In this document: positions 1-9,075 of the stretch, piece by piece
Position numbering within the stretch: the stretch's first letter is position 1
Layout of the letters: every line of letters starts with the position of its first letter
DNA from: Myxococcales bacterium
GTDB lineage: Bacteria > Myxococcota > Myxococcia > Myxococcales > Myxococcaceae
Direction: 5' to 3'
NCBI GenBank assembly: GCA_020846875.1
Contig: JADLDB010000094.1
Span: 1-64,000 of the forward strand
DNA length: 64,000 nt
Made by a program: the position numbers and the translations under genes
The notes under the pieces: generated by a model
Database searches by the model: none
What the model was told of the DNA's origin: nothing
Seen by the model: the letters and a program-made list of their open reading frames with translations, nothing else

Positions 1-255
1 ACGGGCTGCACCTGGCGGGAGGCGCACGACTGCGCGCAGTACGGGAGCAACTGCGTCGACCACCAGTGCAACGGCGGGACGGCGCCGGGCTCGGGCTGCA
101 CCTGGCGCGAGGAGCACGACTGCCGGCAGCAGGGGGCGGGGTGCGCCGACCACCAGTGCAGTGGCGGCACCGCGGCGGGGACGGGCTGCACCTGGCGCCA
201 GACGCACGACTGCCAGCAGCAGGGGCGGGCTTGCCGCCTGGGTCAGTGCACCTGA
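1..255 (+). CDS. C-terminal part of a cysteine-rich repeat protein (5' end outside window)
   Basis: Frame 1 is open from the first base to a TGA at 253-255, giving 84 residues without a start, so the gene enters from the left edge. The protein is made of a 30-residue unit that begins GCTWREEHDC and contains four cysteines and a GGTA linker; two and a half copies are visible. The regular cysteines suggest small disulphide-bonded extracellular modules. There is no MYXO-CTERM sorting tail; the protein ends right after the last Cys pair. I do not recognise the family, and the function is unknown. It could be the tail of a secreted enzyme or of an adhesin. Confidence 0.7.
   Translation, partial: TGCTWREAHDCAQYGSNCVDHQCNGGTAPGSGCTWREEHDCRQQGAGCADHQCSGGTAAGTGCTWRQTHDCQQQGRACRLGQCT
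4..255 (+). repeat. 90-bp in-frame tandem repeat (2.8 copies)
   Basis: Units start at 4, 94 and 184; the last is cut short by the stop codon. The repeat is exactly 90 bp, so it adds 30 residues per copy. Copies differ mainly at third positions and at a few variable residues (REAHDC, REEHDC, RQTHDC), which indicates selection on the protein rather than recent DNA slippage. The array probably continues left of the window. Confidence 0.8.
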
Positions 256-487
256 CGGGTCAGCCTGATTGCAGCACCCGGGGGGGCGAGGCTCGGGGAA
301 GGCAGAGCCACCTGGCCTCTGGCCGCGGTCGTCTTGTGTGCAGTCGGAATGACGTGCAGGGCTGCGGCTCGGCAGCCGACGGCAACACCACCTTCGACGA
401 GGGCAAGCGCTGCTGGATCAACAAGGTCATCTTCCCTGTCGCAGCGCACCCGGTGGTGGGCTGGCGAGCCTCTGGTACCGTGACGCC
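256..487. other. Intergenic stretch, no recognisable gene
   Basis: This stretch lies between the Cys-rich repeat protein and the GH114-like lipoprotein. One frame stays open here across 255-491 and encodes residues such as ADGNTTFDEGKRCW, but it overlaps the repeat gene out of frame upstream, has no ribosome-binding site and matches nothing I recognise. The promoter of the next gene should lie here. No convincing hairpin was seen. Confidence 0.5.
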
Positions 488-1420
488 ATGAGAGTCATCG
501 CGCTCGTCGCAGTGCTCGCGTGGATGGGCTGCAGCGCAGGAGGACCGGCCGACGGCGGCGCAGGAGGCGCGGGGGGAGGCGCGGTCGGCGGTGGCGGCGG
601 TGGCGCTGCCGGAGGGCTCGGAGGCGGAGGAGGTGGTGGAGCAGGCGGAGGCGGAGGCCCGAGCACCGACGGTGGCTTTGGCGCTGACGGAGGCTCGAGC
701 ACCGACGGCGGCTGGCTGCGCCTCGCGCCGGGCACGTCGTGGCAGTGGCAGCTCACCGGCGCCATCGACACCAGCGTGGACGCGGGCGTCTTCGACGTGG
801 ACCTCTTCGAGACGCCGCAGGCCACCATCGACGCGCTCCACGCCTCGGGCCGGAAGGTCATCTGCTACTTCGACACGGCGTACGAGCCGGGCCGGCCGGA
901 CTCCGCGCAGCTCGAGCCGTACCGAGGCAACCCGGTGCAGGGCTGGCCGGGGCAGTACTGGCTGGACTTCCGGCAGCAAGCGGTGCGCGACGTGATGCGC
1001 GCGCGGATGGACCTCGCGGTGACGAAGCGCTGCGACGCGCTGGAGCCCGACGACGTCGACGCCATCGACAACGACCCGGGCATTCCGTTGACGGCCGCCG
1101 ACCAGCTCGACTTCTGTCGCTTCCTCGCGCGCGAGGCGCACGCGCGGGGCCTCGGCGTGGCGCTGAAGAATGACCTGGCGCAGGTTCCTCAGTTGGTTGG
1201 CGACTTCGACTTCGCCGTCAATGAGGAGTGCTTTCAGTACAACGAGTGCAGCGACCTCGCCCCGTTCATCCAGGCCGGCAAGGCGGTGCTGCAGGTCGAG
1301 TACACGAGCGGAAACCTGGAGACGAAAGCGGCGAGCATCTGTCCACAGGCGAACGCGCTGAACTTCGACACGCTCATCAAGCGGCTCGACCTCGACGCGC
1401 CGCGACGGCCGTGCCGGTGA
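488..1420 (+). CDS. GH114-like secreted lipoprotein (endo-alpha-1,4-polygalactosaminidase family)
   Basis: 310 residues. The first 17 form a lipoprotein signal ending in WMGC, so the mature protein should be lipid-anchored after Cys16. Residues 20-75 are a Gly/Asp-rich flexible linker. The rest is a TIM-barrel-like domain with the GH114/TM1410 signature: it opens with PGTSWQWQLTG, followed by VDLFET, KVICYFDTAY, DALEPDDVD and ALKNDLAQ, the order seen in that family. The family includes enzymes that cut galactosaminogalactan-type polymers, so a role in degrading fungal or biofilm polysaccharide at the cell surface is plausible but inferred. The gene stands alone, with a GC-rich repeat cluster behind it. 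Confidence 0.75.
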   Translation: MRVIALVAVLAWMGCSAGGPADGGAGGAGGGAVGGGGGGAAGGLGGGGGGGAGGGGGPSTDGGFGADGGSSTDGGWLRLAPGTSWQWQLTGAIDTSVDAGVFDVDLFETPQATIDALHASGRKVICYFDTAYEPGRPDSAQLEPYRGNPVQGWPGQYWLDFRQQAVRDVMRARMDLAVTKRCDALEPDDVDAIDNDPGIPLTAADQLDFCRFLAREAHARGLGVALKNDLAQVPQLVGDFDFAVNEECFQYNECSDLAPFIQAGKAVLQVEYTSGNLETKAASICPQANALNFDTLIKRLDLDAPRRPCR

Positions 1421-1422
1421 GG

Positions 1423-1522
1423 GGAGCACCAAAGTTGACAATCCGCCTGGGGGCCAGGGGTCTCCCAGCGGAGCACCAAAGTTGCTCCCCGATGCCAGCT
1501 TCGCAGAAACTTTGGGTGCTCC
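1423..1522. repeat. Three copies of a 14-bp element, two direct and one inverted, between convergent genes
   Basis: GGAGCACCAAAGTT occurs at 1423-1436 and 1470-1483; its reverse complement with one extra G occurs at 1508-1522. Either direct copy can pair with the inverted copy to form a 14-bp stem, so two alternative hairpins are possible. The cluster sits between the ends of two convergent genes and may act as a bidirectional terminator, although no T-run follows. It could also be the remnant of a small palindromic repeat element. Confidence 0.6.
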
Positions 1523-1559
1523 ACCCGCGCCAAGCTTCGGGCGTCGGCTGGCCACCTGC

Positions 1560-3548
1560 TCAGCCCGCGGTGAAGGCCAGCAGCGCGGCGCCCTCGGCCA
1601 CCTGGTCGCCCGCGGCGAAGTGGAACGAGTCCACCTGGCCGTCGGAGGGCGCGGTGATGGTGTGCTCCATCTTCATCGCCTCCATCACCAGCAGCGGCGT
1701 GCCCTTCGCCACCTTGACGCCCGGCTTCGCGAGCAGCGCCACGACCTTGCCCGGCATCGGCGCGGCGAGTCCTCCGCCTTCGGCCTCTTCGGCGGCGTGG
1801 GCCAGCGGATCGAAGCGCTTGAGCGCGGTCTGCGTGCCGGCGTGGAAGACGTGCACCTCGTCTCCGCTGAAGACGACGGTGCCACGGATCGGCTGATCGC
1901 CCAGCATCGCGTGCACGTCGTCGCCCGCCACGGTGAAGGTGAGGCGCCTTTCCGCCTTCCCTGAGGAGAAGCGGTACGCGGTGTGGCCGTACGTCACGGA
2001 CACCTCGTGCGGGCCGTGCGCCGAAGACGCCTTGAGTGTGCGCGTGTACGTCTGGTTGAGCCGCCAGCCGCTCCGAGCCGACCACGGATCGGTCGACGTG
2101 CGCGCGGCCTCCTCTTCCCGGTGCAGCTCGGCGGCGGTGGCCAGCGCCAGCACCGCGTCCGACGGCGGCGCCTCCCTGGGGAAGAGCGCGTCGTGGTTCC
2201 GCGCGATGAGCCCGGTGTCCACCTCGCCGCTCGCGAACGGCCTCGACGCGATGACGCGCCGGAGGAACGCCACGTTGGTGTGGAGGCCCACCACCTGCGT
2301 CTCCTCCAGCACCTGCTGGAGTTGCTTGAGCGCCTGCTCGCGATCGCTGCCCCAGACGATCAGCTTGGCGATCATCGGATCGTAGAAGGGCGTGATGGCG
2401 TCGCCCTGCCGTACGCCCGAGTCCACCCGCACCGCGGTGCGTTTCCCACCGCTGAACTCCACGTGCGCGGGGAAGCGCAGGTGCGCGAGCGAGCCGATGC
2501 TGGGCAGGAAGCCCTTCTCCGGGTTCTCCGCGTAGAGGCGCGCCTCCACCGCGTGGCCGGTCAGCTTCAGGTCCTCCTGCTCCACCGGCAGCGGCTCGCC
2601 CGACGCCACGCGGAGCTGCCACTCGACCAGGTCGAAGCCGGTCACCAGCTCCGTCACCGGGTGCTCTACCTGGAGCCGGGTGTTCATCTCCATGAAGTAG
2701 AAGGCGTCGCCCTCGGCGATGAACTCCACCGTACCGGCGCCGACGTAGCCGACCGCCTTCGCCGCTGCGACCGCCGCCTCGCCCATCGCCTTGCGCCGCG
2801 CCGCCGTCATGCCGGGCGCCGGCGCCTCCTCCAGCACCTTCTGGTGCCGTCGCTGCACGCTGCAGTCGCGCTCGAAGAGGGACACGCAGCTCCCCTTCGT
2901 GTCCGCAAACACCTGCACCTCGATGTGCCGCGGCTTCGTGAGGTACTTCTCCACCAGCACCGCGTCGTCGCCGAAGGCGCTCGCCGCCTCGCGCTTGCAG
3001 GACTCGAGCGCCGCCTGGAAGTCGCCGGCCTTCTCGACGACGCGCATGCCCTTGCCGCCCCCGCCCGCGCTGGCCTTGATCAGCACCGGGAAGCCGATGC
3101 GCGCGGCCTCCTTCGCCAGCAGCGCCGGGTCCTGATCGTCGCCGTGGTAACCGGGCACCAGCGGCACGCCGGCCTTCTGCATGAGCGTCTTCGCCGCCGA
3201 CTTGAGGCCCATCGCCGAGATCGCGCTCGCCGGCGGGCCGATGAACACCAGCCCCGCCTTCACGCACGCGTCCGCGAAGTCCTCGTTCTCGGACAAGAAG
3301 CCGTAGCCGGGGTGAATGGCCTGGGCGCCGGACGACCTCGCCGCGGCGAGGAGGCGCTCCATCACCAGGTAGCTGTCCTTCGCGGGCGCGGGGCCGATGC
3401 GCACCGCCTCGTCGCAGGCGGCTACGTGCTTCGCGCCGGCGTCGGCGTCGGAGTACACGGCGACGGTCTTCACGCCCAGCTTGCGCGCGGTGGCGGCTAC
3501 GCGGCAGGCGATCTCTCCACGGTTGGCGATGAGGATCTTGTCGAACAT
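1560..3548 (-). CDS. Acyl-CoA carboxylase alpha subunit: biotin carboxylase plus biotin carrier (3-methylcrotonyl-CoA type)
   Basis: 662 residues. It begins MFDKILIANRGEIACRV, the standard biotin carboxylase N-terminus. The ATP-grasp domain follows, with the GGGGKGM loop and the EMNTRLQVEHPVTE metal/ATP site, then a linker domain, and a C-terminal biotinyl domain with VMEAMKMEH in which the Lys near residue 626 is biotinylated. This fused layout is that of MccA/LiuD/PccA subunits. It carboxylates biotin with ATP and bicarbonate for the carboxyltransferase encoded just upstream. An upstream GTG at 3554 overlaps the partner's stop by four bases; I chose the ATG at 3548 because a GGA core lies 7 bases before it. 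The substrate (methylcrotonyl-, geranyl- or propionyl-CoA) is inferred from the partner. Confidence 0.92.
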   Translation of the reverse strand: MFDKILIANRGEIACRVAATARKLGVKTVAVYSDADAGAKHVAACDEAVRIGPAPAKDSYLVMERLLAAARSSGAQAIHPGYGFLSENEDFADACVKAGLVFIGPPASAISAMGLKSAAKTLMQKAGVPLVPGYHGDDQDPALLAKEAARIGFPVLIKASAGGGGKGMRVVEKAGDFQAALESCKREAASAFGDDAVLVEKYLTKPRHIEVQVFADTKGSCVSLFERDCSVQRRHQKVLEEAPAPGMTAARRKAMGEAAVAAAKAVGYVGAGTVEFIAEGDAFYFMEMNTRLQVEHPVTELVTGFDLVEWQLRVASGEPLPVEQEDLKLTGHAVEARLYAENPEKGFLPSIGSLAHLRFPAHVEFSGGKRTAVRVDSGVRQGDAITPFYDPMIAKLIVWGSDREQALKQLQQVLEETQVVGLHTNVAFLRRVIASRPFASGEVDTGLIARNHDALFPREAPPSDAVLALATAAELHREEEAARTSTDPWSARSGWRLNQTYTRTLKASSAHGPHEVSVTYGHTAYRFSSGKAERRLTFTVAGDDVHAMLGDQPIRGTVVFSGDEVHVFHAGTQTALKRFDPLAHAAEEAEGGGLAAPMPGKVVALLAKPGVKVAKGTPLLVMEAMKMEHTITAPSDGQVDSFHFAAGDQVAEGAALLAFTAG

Positions 3549-3550
3549 GG

Positions 3551-5158
3551 TCACATCCGGAAGACGCCGAAGGTCGTCTCAGGCACGGGCGTGTTGAGCG
3601 TGGCGGACAGCGCGAGGGCCAGGGTCATGCGCGTGTCGGCGGGGTCGATGACGCCGTCGTCCCAGAGGCGCGCCGACGCATAGTACGGGTGGCCCTGCTC
3701 CTCGTACTGCGCGCGAATCGGCGCCTTGAAGGCCTCCTCTTCCTCTTTGGACCACTTCCCGCCCTTGCCCTCGATGCCGTCGCGCTTCACCGTGGCCAGC
3801 ACGCTCGCCGCCTGCTCGCCGCCCATCACCGAGATGCGCGCGTTGGGCCACATGAAGAGGAAGCGCGGCCCGTAGGCGCGGCCGCACATGCCGTAGTTCC
3901 CGGCGCCGAAGCTGCCCCCGATGATGAGCGTCAGCTTGGGCACCGCCGCGGTGGACACGGCCGTCACCATCTTCGCGCCGTTCTTCGCGATGCCCTCGTT
4001 CTCGTACTTTCGGCCCACCATGAAGCCGGTGATGTTCTGCAGGAAGACGAGCGGGATCTTCCGCTGGCAGCACAGCTCGATGAAGTGCGCGCCCTTGAGC
4101 GCCGACTCGGAGAAGAGGATGCCGTTGTTCGCGATGATGCCGACGGGCATGCCGTGGAGGTGCGCGAAGCCCGTCACCAGCGTGGTGCCGTAGCGCGCCT
4201 TCCACTCGTCGAACTCGGAGCCGTCGACCAGGCGCGCGATGATCTCCCGCACGTCGAAGGGCTTCTTGGTGTCGGTGGGGATGATGCCGTACAGCTCGTC
4301 GGCTTCGTGCTTCGGCGCGACGGGCGCCCGCAGCGGGATGTTGGGCCGCTTCTCCACGTTCAAGTGCGAGACGATGCGCCGCGCGATGGCCAGCGCGTGC
4401 GTGTCGTTCTGCGCGAGGTGGTCGACCACGCCGGACAGCCGCGTGTGCACGTCGCCGCCCCCCAGGTCCTCGGCCGACACCACCTCGCCTGTCGCCGCCT
4501 TCACCAGAGGAGGTCCGCCCAGGAAGATGGTCCCCTGGTTCTTCACGATGACCGACTCGTCGCTCATCGCCGGCACGTACGCGCCGCCCGCGGTGCAGCT
4601 GCCCATCACCACGGCGAGCTGCGGAATGCCCTTCGAGGACAGCTGCGCCTGGTTGAAGAAGATGCGGCCGAAGTGCTCCCGGTCGGGGAACACCTCGTCC
4701 TGGTTGGGCAGGTTCGCGCCGCCCGAGTCCACCAGGTAGATGCAGGGCAGGCGGTTCTCTGCGGCGATCTCCTGGGCGCGGAGGTGCTTTTTCACCGTCA
4801 GCGGGTAGTAGCTGCCGCCCTTCACCGTGGCGTCGTTGCAGACGATGACGCACTCGCGCCCCGTGACGCGCCCGATGCCGGTGATGAGACCAGCGCCCGG
4901 CGCAGCGCCGTCGTACATGCCGTGCGCCGCGAGCTGCGAGAGCTCGAGGAAGGGGGTGCCGGGGTCGAGCAGCCCGTTGACGCGCTCGCGGGGCAGCAGC
5001 TTTCCGCGCGCCAGGTGCTTCTTCCGCGCGTCCTCGCCGCCGCCCAGCGACACCTTCGCCACCTGCGCCTTCAGGTCCTCCACCAGGCCGCGCATCGCGG
5101 TGGCGTTGGCGAGGAAGTCGGCGCTGCGGGGGTTTAGCTGGGAGCTCAAGGTGCTCAT
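3551..5158 (-). CDS. Acyl-CoA carboxylase beta subunit, carboxyltransferase (3-methylcrotonyl-CoA carboxylase type)
   Basis: 535 residues, the usual length of MccB. It starts [15 protein letters not shown] and runs through the two crotonase-like carboxyltransferase halves, with [11 protein letters not shown] near the N-terminus, [19 protein letters not shown], the oxyanion-hole stretch [16 protein letters not shown], and [19 protein letters not shown] in the C-terminal half. The LRAQEIA and YGMCGRA motifs are typical of methylcrotonyl-CoA rather than propionyl-CoA carboxylases, which supports a role in leucine catabolism and, in myxobacteria, branched-chain acyl-CoA supply. The frame stays open upstream to 5575, but homology begins at 5158. 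It is first in a two-gene operon with the biotin subunit two bases downstream. Confidence 0.92.
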   Translation of the reverse strand: MSTLSSQLNPRSADFLANATAMRGLVEDLKAQVAKVSLGGGEDARKKHLARGKLLPRERVNGLLDPGTPFLELSQLAAHGMYDGAAPGAGLITGIGRVTGRECVIVCNDATVKGGSYYPLTVKKHLRAQEIAAENRLPCIYLVDSGGANLPNQDEVFPDREHFGRIFFNQAQLSSKGIPQLAVVMGSCTAGGAYVPAMSDESVIVKNQGTIFLGGPPLVKAATGEVVSAEDLGGGDVHTRLSGVVDHLAQNDTHALAIARRIVSHLNVEKRPNIPLRAPVAPKHEADELYGIIPTDTKKPFDVREIIARLVDGSEFDEWKARYGTTLVTGFAHLHGMPVGIIANNGILFSESALKGAHFIELCCQRKIPLVFLQNITGFMVGRKYENEGIAKNGAKMVTAVSTAAVPKLTLIIGGSFGAGNYGMCGRAYGPRFLFMWPNARISVMGGEQAASVLATVKRDGIEGKGGKWSKEEEEAFKAPIRAQYEEQGHPYYASARLWDDGVIDPADTRMTLALALSATLNTPVPETTFGVFRM

Positions 5159-5240
5159 GCGGCCCCGGGTTCTACTCCGAGGGCCATCGCGGGGCGCGGA
5201 AGAAACCGGCGACGAGCGTCCCGGCCACCGGTGGTGGGGC

Positions 5241-6194
5241 TCAGCGCGTCGGTCGCTTCTGGAAGACGAGGGCCGCGGCCTTCGAGCGCGGCGTGGTGAG
5301 GTGGAAGCTGCGGGCTGGCAAGGCTTCGGTCGCGCGCCGCACCTCTTCGGCGAGCTGCACGCCTTCGTAGCGCCACGGTGCCTCGCCCCCCTTGAGCGTC
5401 TCGAGCAGTCGGGCGCCGTCCAAAGGCTGGTAGCCGGCGAAGGCGAGCGTCTCGACGGCGCGGTCGACCAGCTCCGGCTCGTAGGTGGTGACCGTCGAGG
5501 CGAGGGTGAGGGTGAGGAACTTGTCGCTGACCTTCCGGGAAAGGCCGGCAGGCAGCTCGGTGAGCGGCTCACCAAAGGCGCGCAGGAGCTGGTCGTTGGA
5601 CTTCTCGGTCATCGCGGCGGCGAGGCACTCCACCTCCAGCGCGCGAGAGAGGAAGGCCACGTCGCGCCGCTCCGCCACCCGGGTGATGGCCAGCATCAGC
5701 ACCATCGCCAACTGAGCGTCGTTCTCCACCCGTGAGAGGAGGCCGGTGGTGACGAAGACGAAGCCGCCGGGGCTGCCGAAGAAGAGCGGTCGCTCCACGT
5801 CCAGCGCGCCGAACACCCACGGGAGGTGTCCACGCCCGGAGAACGCGGCGAGGCCCTTGCCGAGCAGGTTCAGCTCACGGTCGACCCTCTCCGTCTCTTC
5901 CGCGGTCAGGCCGAGCCACGCGGGATCCCACGCGACCCCGCCGTCGGCGATGGGGTGGCTGCCCGCGCGATGGGCGAGGTCCAGCGCCAGCGTGGCGCCG
6001 AAGGCCTCCTCCTCCCGCCACGTGACAGGCTTGTCCCGCAGGGCCTGGCACTCCTTCACGATCCGAAACGAATCCGCCGCGGCGGCTGTGGCCAGCGTGT
6101 CGCCGACGGTCGGCACCCCGGCCGAGCGCAACCTGGGCTGACAACTGCTCGCGCACAGCAGCCACAGACCGAGCCAGGTGAAGTAACGGGACAT
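5241..6194 (-). CDS. M48-peptidase-like lipoprotein with destroyed zinc site
   Basis: 317 residues. The N-terminus ([17 protein letters not shown]) is a lipoprotein signal with Cys18 as the likely lipidated residue. Residues 134-176 match the conserved core of BepA/M48 peptidases: [18 protein letters not shown] followed by [16 protein letters not shown]. In active enzymes the latter segment reads roughly AELAGVLAHEIAHV; here the two His and the Glu of HExxH are Leu168, Ala169 and Arg172, so zinc binding and catalysis should be impossible. The fold-defining surroundings are kept, which suggests a folded pseudopeptidase, perhaps an outer-membrane assembly or chaperone factor. It stands alone downstream of a divergent gap. 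Confidence 0.7.
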   Translation of the reverse strand: MSRYFTWLGLWLLCASSCQPRLRSAGVPTVGDTLATAAAADSFRIVKECQALRDKPVTWREEEAFGATLALDLAHRAGSHPIADGGVAWDPAWLGLTAEETERVDRELNLLGKGLAAFSGRGHLPWVFGALDVERPLFFGSPGGFVFVTTGLLSRVENDAQLAMVLMLAITRVAERRDVAFLSRALEVECLAAAMTEKSNDQLLRAFGEPLTELPAGLSRKVSDKFLTLTLASTVTTYEPELVDRAVETLAFAGYQPLDGARLLETLKGGEAPWRYEGVQLAEEVRRATEALPARSFHLTTPRSKAAALVFQKRPTR

Positions 6195-6558
6195 GCACCC
6201 AGTGTTGGGCCTCCCGGCGAGGCGCGCAACGACGGACTTTGGTCGATCGCGTCACCCGGGCGCGACGCCGTTGACGCCGTACGTCGAGCGCGAGCCGAAA
6301 GCGCGTGCACCTCGGAGATGGCGTGCTGGTGATCCACGCGCTGCTGTCACGCCGCCATGACGCCCGATTCCCGGGCGATCCCGCTGGTGCATCCACGCGC
6401 GCCTGTCCCCTCCCGTTCTGCTCGTCCCCTTTGCAGCGGCCACCGCGAGTGAAACGCGCGCGGCTCACTTCGGGTCGCCGGGGCGGGGCGAGAGCCCCTG
6501 GGTGAAACCGTCAGGTGACGGTGGGCCACCCGGCCCACGAATTGCTCACCCCCTGGTC
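6195..6558. other. Divergent intergenic region with hairpin and direct repeat
   Basis: This 364-bp gap separates the M48-like lipoprotein and the amidase, so both promoters should lie here. A perfect 7-bp stem (GTGGGCC, loop ACCC, GGCCCAC) occupies 6521-6538, just 20 bases before the amidase start. A near-identical direct repeat, GCTGGTGATCCACGCGC at 6323-6339 and the same with one inserted C at 6383-6400, could be a regulator site. No coding frame here looks real. Confidence 0.45.
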
Positions 6559-9069
6559 ATGACACGGACCAACTGGGCCATCGCAGTGCTGCTCCTCGCC
6601 AGCGCGTGCGGCGAGGGCCTCGGCAACGTGAAGCAGGAGGCGACCCGGCCGCACGCGGTGAACCACCCCGGCAAGCGCAACGACGCCCTGCGCCTCGCCG
6701 AGCAGCAGACCGGCCTCCCCCGCGAGGTGGTGATGGCGCTCGCCTACCAGCAGGGCCGCTTCGAGTCGGCGTCCCCCGACGACACGCCGCTCAGGCACGA
6801 CGTGGTGAGCGATGATCCGGAGCTCAGCGGCGACGAGTACGGCGGCATTCACCACTTCGGGCCCATGTACCTCTCGCTCGAGCAGGTGACCGCCGGCGCG
6901 CGCTCAGCCGGGCTCGCCGAGGACGCGGTGAGGAACGACGACGCCGCCAACATCCTCGCCGGCGCGGCGGTGCTGGCCGAGAAGGCGAAGCCGCTCACCT
7001 CCGACGAGGACTTCGAGACGCTGGCGCCCTTCCGCGAGGCCCTGACGCGCTACCTCGCGCTGGAGGACTCGCCGGCCGCGGGCAACCTGGCCATCGCAGA
7101 GATCCACGACCTGCTGCGCGCCGGCTTCAAGGTGACGCTGGACGACGGCGAGACGCTGGAGGTGACGGGCTTCGGGCCAGCGCTCACCACCACCGCGCGC
7201 GCGCTGGGCGTGGGCGAGTACCCGGCGGTGCAGTGGATCCGCAGCCCCAACTTCAGCTCCCGCGACGGCAACCCGGTGCGCTTCGTCGTCGTCCACGACA
7301 TGGAGGGCTTCATGTCGTCGGCCATCGCCGTCTTCTCCAACACCGCGCGGCAGTCCTCGGCGCACTACCTCACCCGCGCGTCTGACGGGCACATCGTGCA
7401 GATGGTGGACGAAGGGATGAACGCCTGGCACTGCGGTAACGGCTGGTACAACCGCAACTCCATCGGCATCGAGCACGAGGGCTTCGCCGGGCGGCCCGCG
7501 GGCGGCGGCTACTACAACGAGACGCAGTACGTGGCGTCGGCGCAGCTGGTGGCGGCCATCGCCACGCGCTACCGCATCCCCATCGATCGCGGGCACATCT
7601 TCGGCCACGGCAACGTGCCGTCCTCGGGGGCTGGCGGCATCTGCAGCGACGCGCAGGCCAACGCCGCGCACTGTGGAGGCGCCGGTCACCACTGGGATCC
7701 CGGCCCGTACTGGGACTGGGGCCACTACCTGGACCTGGTGGCGAAGTTCGCCAGCGCGCCGCCACCGCCTCCGCCCGCGAAGAAGTACGAGGTGCTGACC
7801 GGCGACTTCGACGGCGACGGCAAGACGGATCTCGCCACCATCTCGCCCAACGGGGGCGGGGGCTGGGCCCAGTGGGTGGCGATGGAACTCTCCGGCAGCG
7901 GCACCTCCACCGTGTGGAGCGCGCACACGCCACAGCACATGCGCAACGGCAACGGCGACGCCGACTATCGGGTGCTGGCCGCCGACTTCAACGGCGACCG
8001 CAAGACGGACCTCGCCACCATCTCCACCACCGGCGGAGGGGGCTGGCGCGACTGGGTGGCGCTGGAGCTGTCCACCGGCGCGGGCTTCGTGTCCACGGTG
8101 TGGCGCGCGACCACCCCCATCCACATGCGCAACGGCGACGCGACGCGCGACTACCGGGTGTTCGCCGCGGACTTCAACGGCGACGGGAAGGCGGACCTCG
8201 CCACGCTGTCTCCCAACGGCGGCGGCGGCTGGGCGGACTGGGTGGCGCTGGAGCTGTCCACCGGCGCGGGCTTCACCTCCACGGTGTGGAGCACCGTCAC
8301 CTCGGGGCACATTCGCCGCGGCGGGCCGGGCGGCTACCTGGTGCGGGTGGGCGACTTCAACGGCGACCAGAAGGCGGACCTCTTGACGGTGAGCCCCAAC
8401 GGCGGCGGCGGGTGGCGCGACTGGTACTCGATGGAGCTGTCCACGGGGGCCGGCTTCGTGTCCACCGTGTGGAGCTCACCCACGCCCATGCACATGCGCA
8501 ACGGCGGCCCGGACTTCTACCGGGTGCTGGTGGCGGACTTCGACGGCGACGGGAAGGACGACGTGGCCACCGTGTCTCCGCTGGGCGGCGGCGGCTGGAG
8601 GGACTGGATCGCCATGGACCTCTCCACCGGCGGGGGTTTCCGTTCCACGGTGTGGGGCGCGCACACGCCCAGCCACATGCGCAACGGCGGTACGGGTGAC
8701 CACGCAGTCATCGCGGCGGACTTCAACGGCGACGGGAAGGCCGACCTCGCCAGCATCACCGCCACGGGCGGCGGCGGCTGGCGCGACTGGGTGGCGATGG
8801 AGTTGTCCACCGGCGCGGGCTTCCGCTCGACGGTGTGGGGGGCGAACACGCCCATTCACATGCGCAACGGCGGCGGGGGCAGCCGGGAGTGGCGCGTGCT
8901 GGTGGGTGACCTCGACGGGAACCAGAAGGCGGACCTGCTCACCCTGAGTCCGAATGGCGGCGGCGGCTGGGCCGACTGGTTCGCGGTGGAGTCGTCCACG
9001 GGCGCGGGCTTCACCTCGTGGGTGCGCGGCGCGGCGACGCCCCAGCACATCCGCAACGGCGGCTTCTGA
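6559..9069 (+). CDS. Secreted N-acetylmuramoyl-L-alanine amidase with seven C-terminal FG-GAP/VCBS repeats
   Basis: 836 residues starting MTRTNWAIAVLLLASACGEG, a lipoprotein signal. Residues 45-190 form a helical region resembling lysozyme-like domains (GLPREVVMALAYQQGRFES). Residues 225-395 are an Amidase_2 (peptidoglycan amidase) domain: His246 in VVVHDMEG and His378/Asp380 in HHWDPG are the expected zinc and catalytic residues, with NRNSIGIEHEGF between them. After a Pro stretch come seven repeats of about 59 residues, each starting with a calcium-loop motif such as DFNGDGKADL and containing GGGGWADWVALELS. The repeats form a beta-propeller-like surface module. Cleavage of prey or self peptidoglycan is likely. 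A longer frame begins at 6502, but the signal peptide fixes the start at 6559. Confidence 0.88.
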   Translation: MTRTNWAIAVLLLASACGEGLGNVKQEATRPHAVNHPGKRNDALRLAEQQTGLPREVVMALAYQQGRFESASPDDTPLRHDVVSDDPELSGDEYGGIHHFGPMYLSLEQVTAGARSAGLAEDAVRNDDAANILAGAAVLAEKAKPLTSDEDFETLAPFREALTRYLALEDSPAAGNLAIAEIHDLLRAGFKVTLDDGETLEVTGFGPALTTTARALGVGEYPAVQWIRSPNFSSRDGNPVRFVVVHDMEGFMSSAIAVFSNTARQSSAHYLTRASDGHIVQMVDEGMNAWHCGNGWYNRNSIGIEHEGFAGRPAGGGYYNETQYVASAQLVAAIATRYRIPIDRGHIFGHGNVPSSGAGGICSDAQANAAHCGGAGHHWDPGPYWDWGHYLDLVAKFASAPPPPPPAKKYEVLTGDFDGDGKTDLATISPNGGGGWAQWVAMELSGSGTSTVWSAHTPQHMRNGNGDADYRVLAADFNGDRKTDLATISTTGGGGWRDWVALELSTGAGFVSTVWRATTPIHMRNGDATRDYRVFAADFNGDGKADLATLSPNGGGGWADWVALELSTGAGFTSTVWSTVTSGHIRRGGPGGYLVRVGDFNGDQKADLLTVSPNGGGGWRDWYSMELSTGAGFVSTVWSSPTPMHMRNGGPDFYRVLVADFDGDGKDDVATVSPLGGGGWRDWIAMDLSTGGGFRSTVWGAHTPSHMRNGGTGDHAVIAADFNGDGKADLASITATGGGGWRDWVAMELSTGAGFRSTVWGANTPIHMRNGGGGSREWRVLVGDLDGNQKADLLTLSPNGGGGWADWFAVESSTGAGFTSWVRGAATPQHIRNGGF

Positions 9070-9075
9070 GCGGCC

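Noticed and set aside
4-255. Possible CRISPR array
   Set aside because: The 90-bp repeats are contiguous, without spacers, and encode a regular protein unit. The same applies to the repeats at 51358-51945.
66-491. A 141-codon open frame overlapping the left-edge repeat gene
   Set aside because: Its first part is out of frame with the Cys-rich repeats, which are clearly the real protein, and the rest resembles nothing.
5159-5575. N-terminal extension of the carboxyltransferase subunit
   Set aside because: The added residues are Ser/Arg/Pro-rich and antisense to the M48-like gene; family homology starts at the ATG at 5158.
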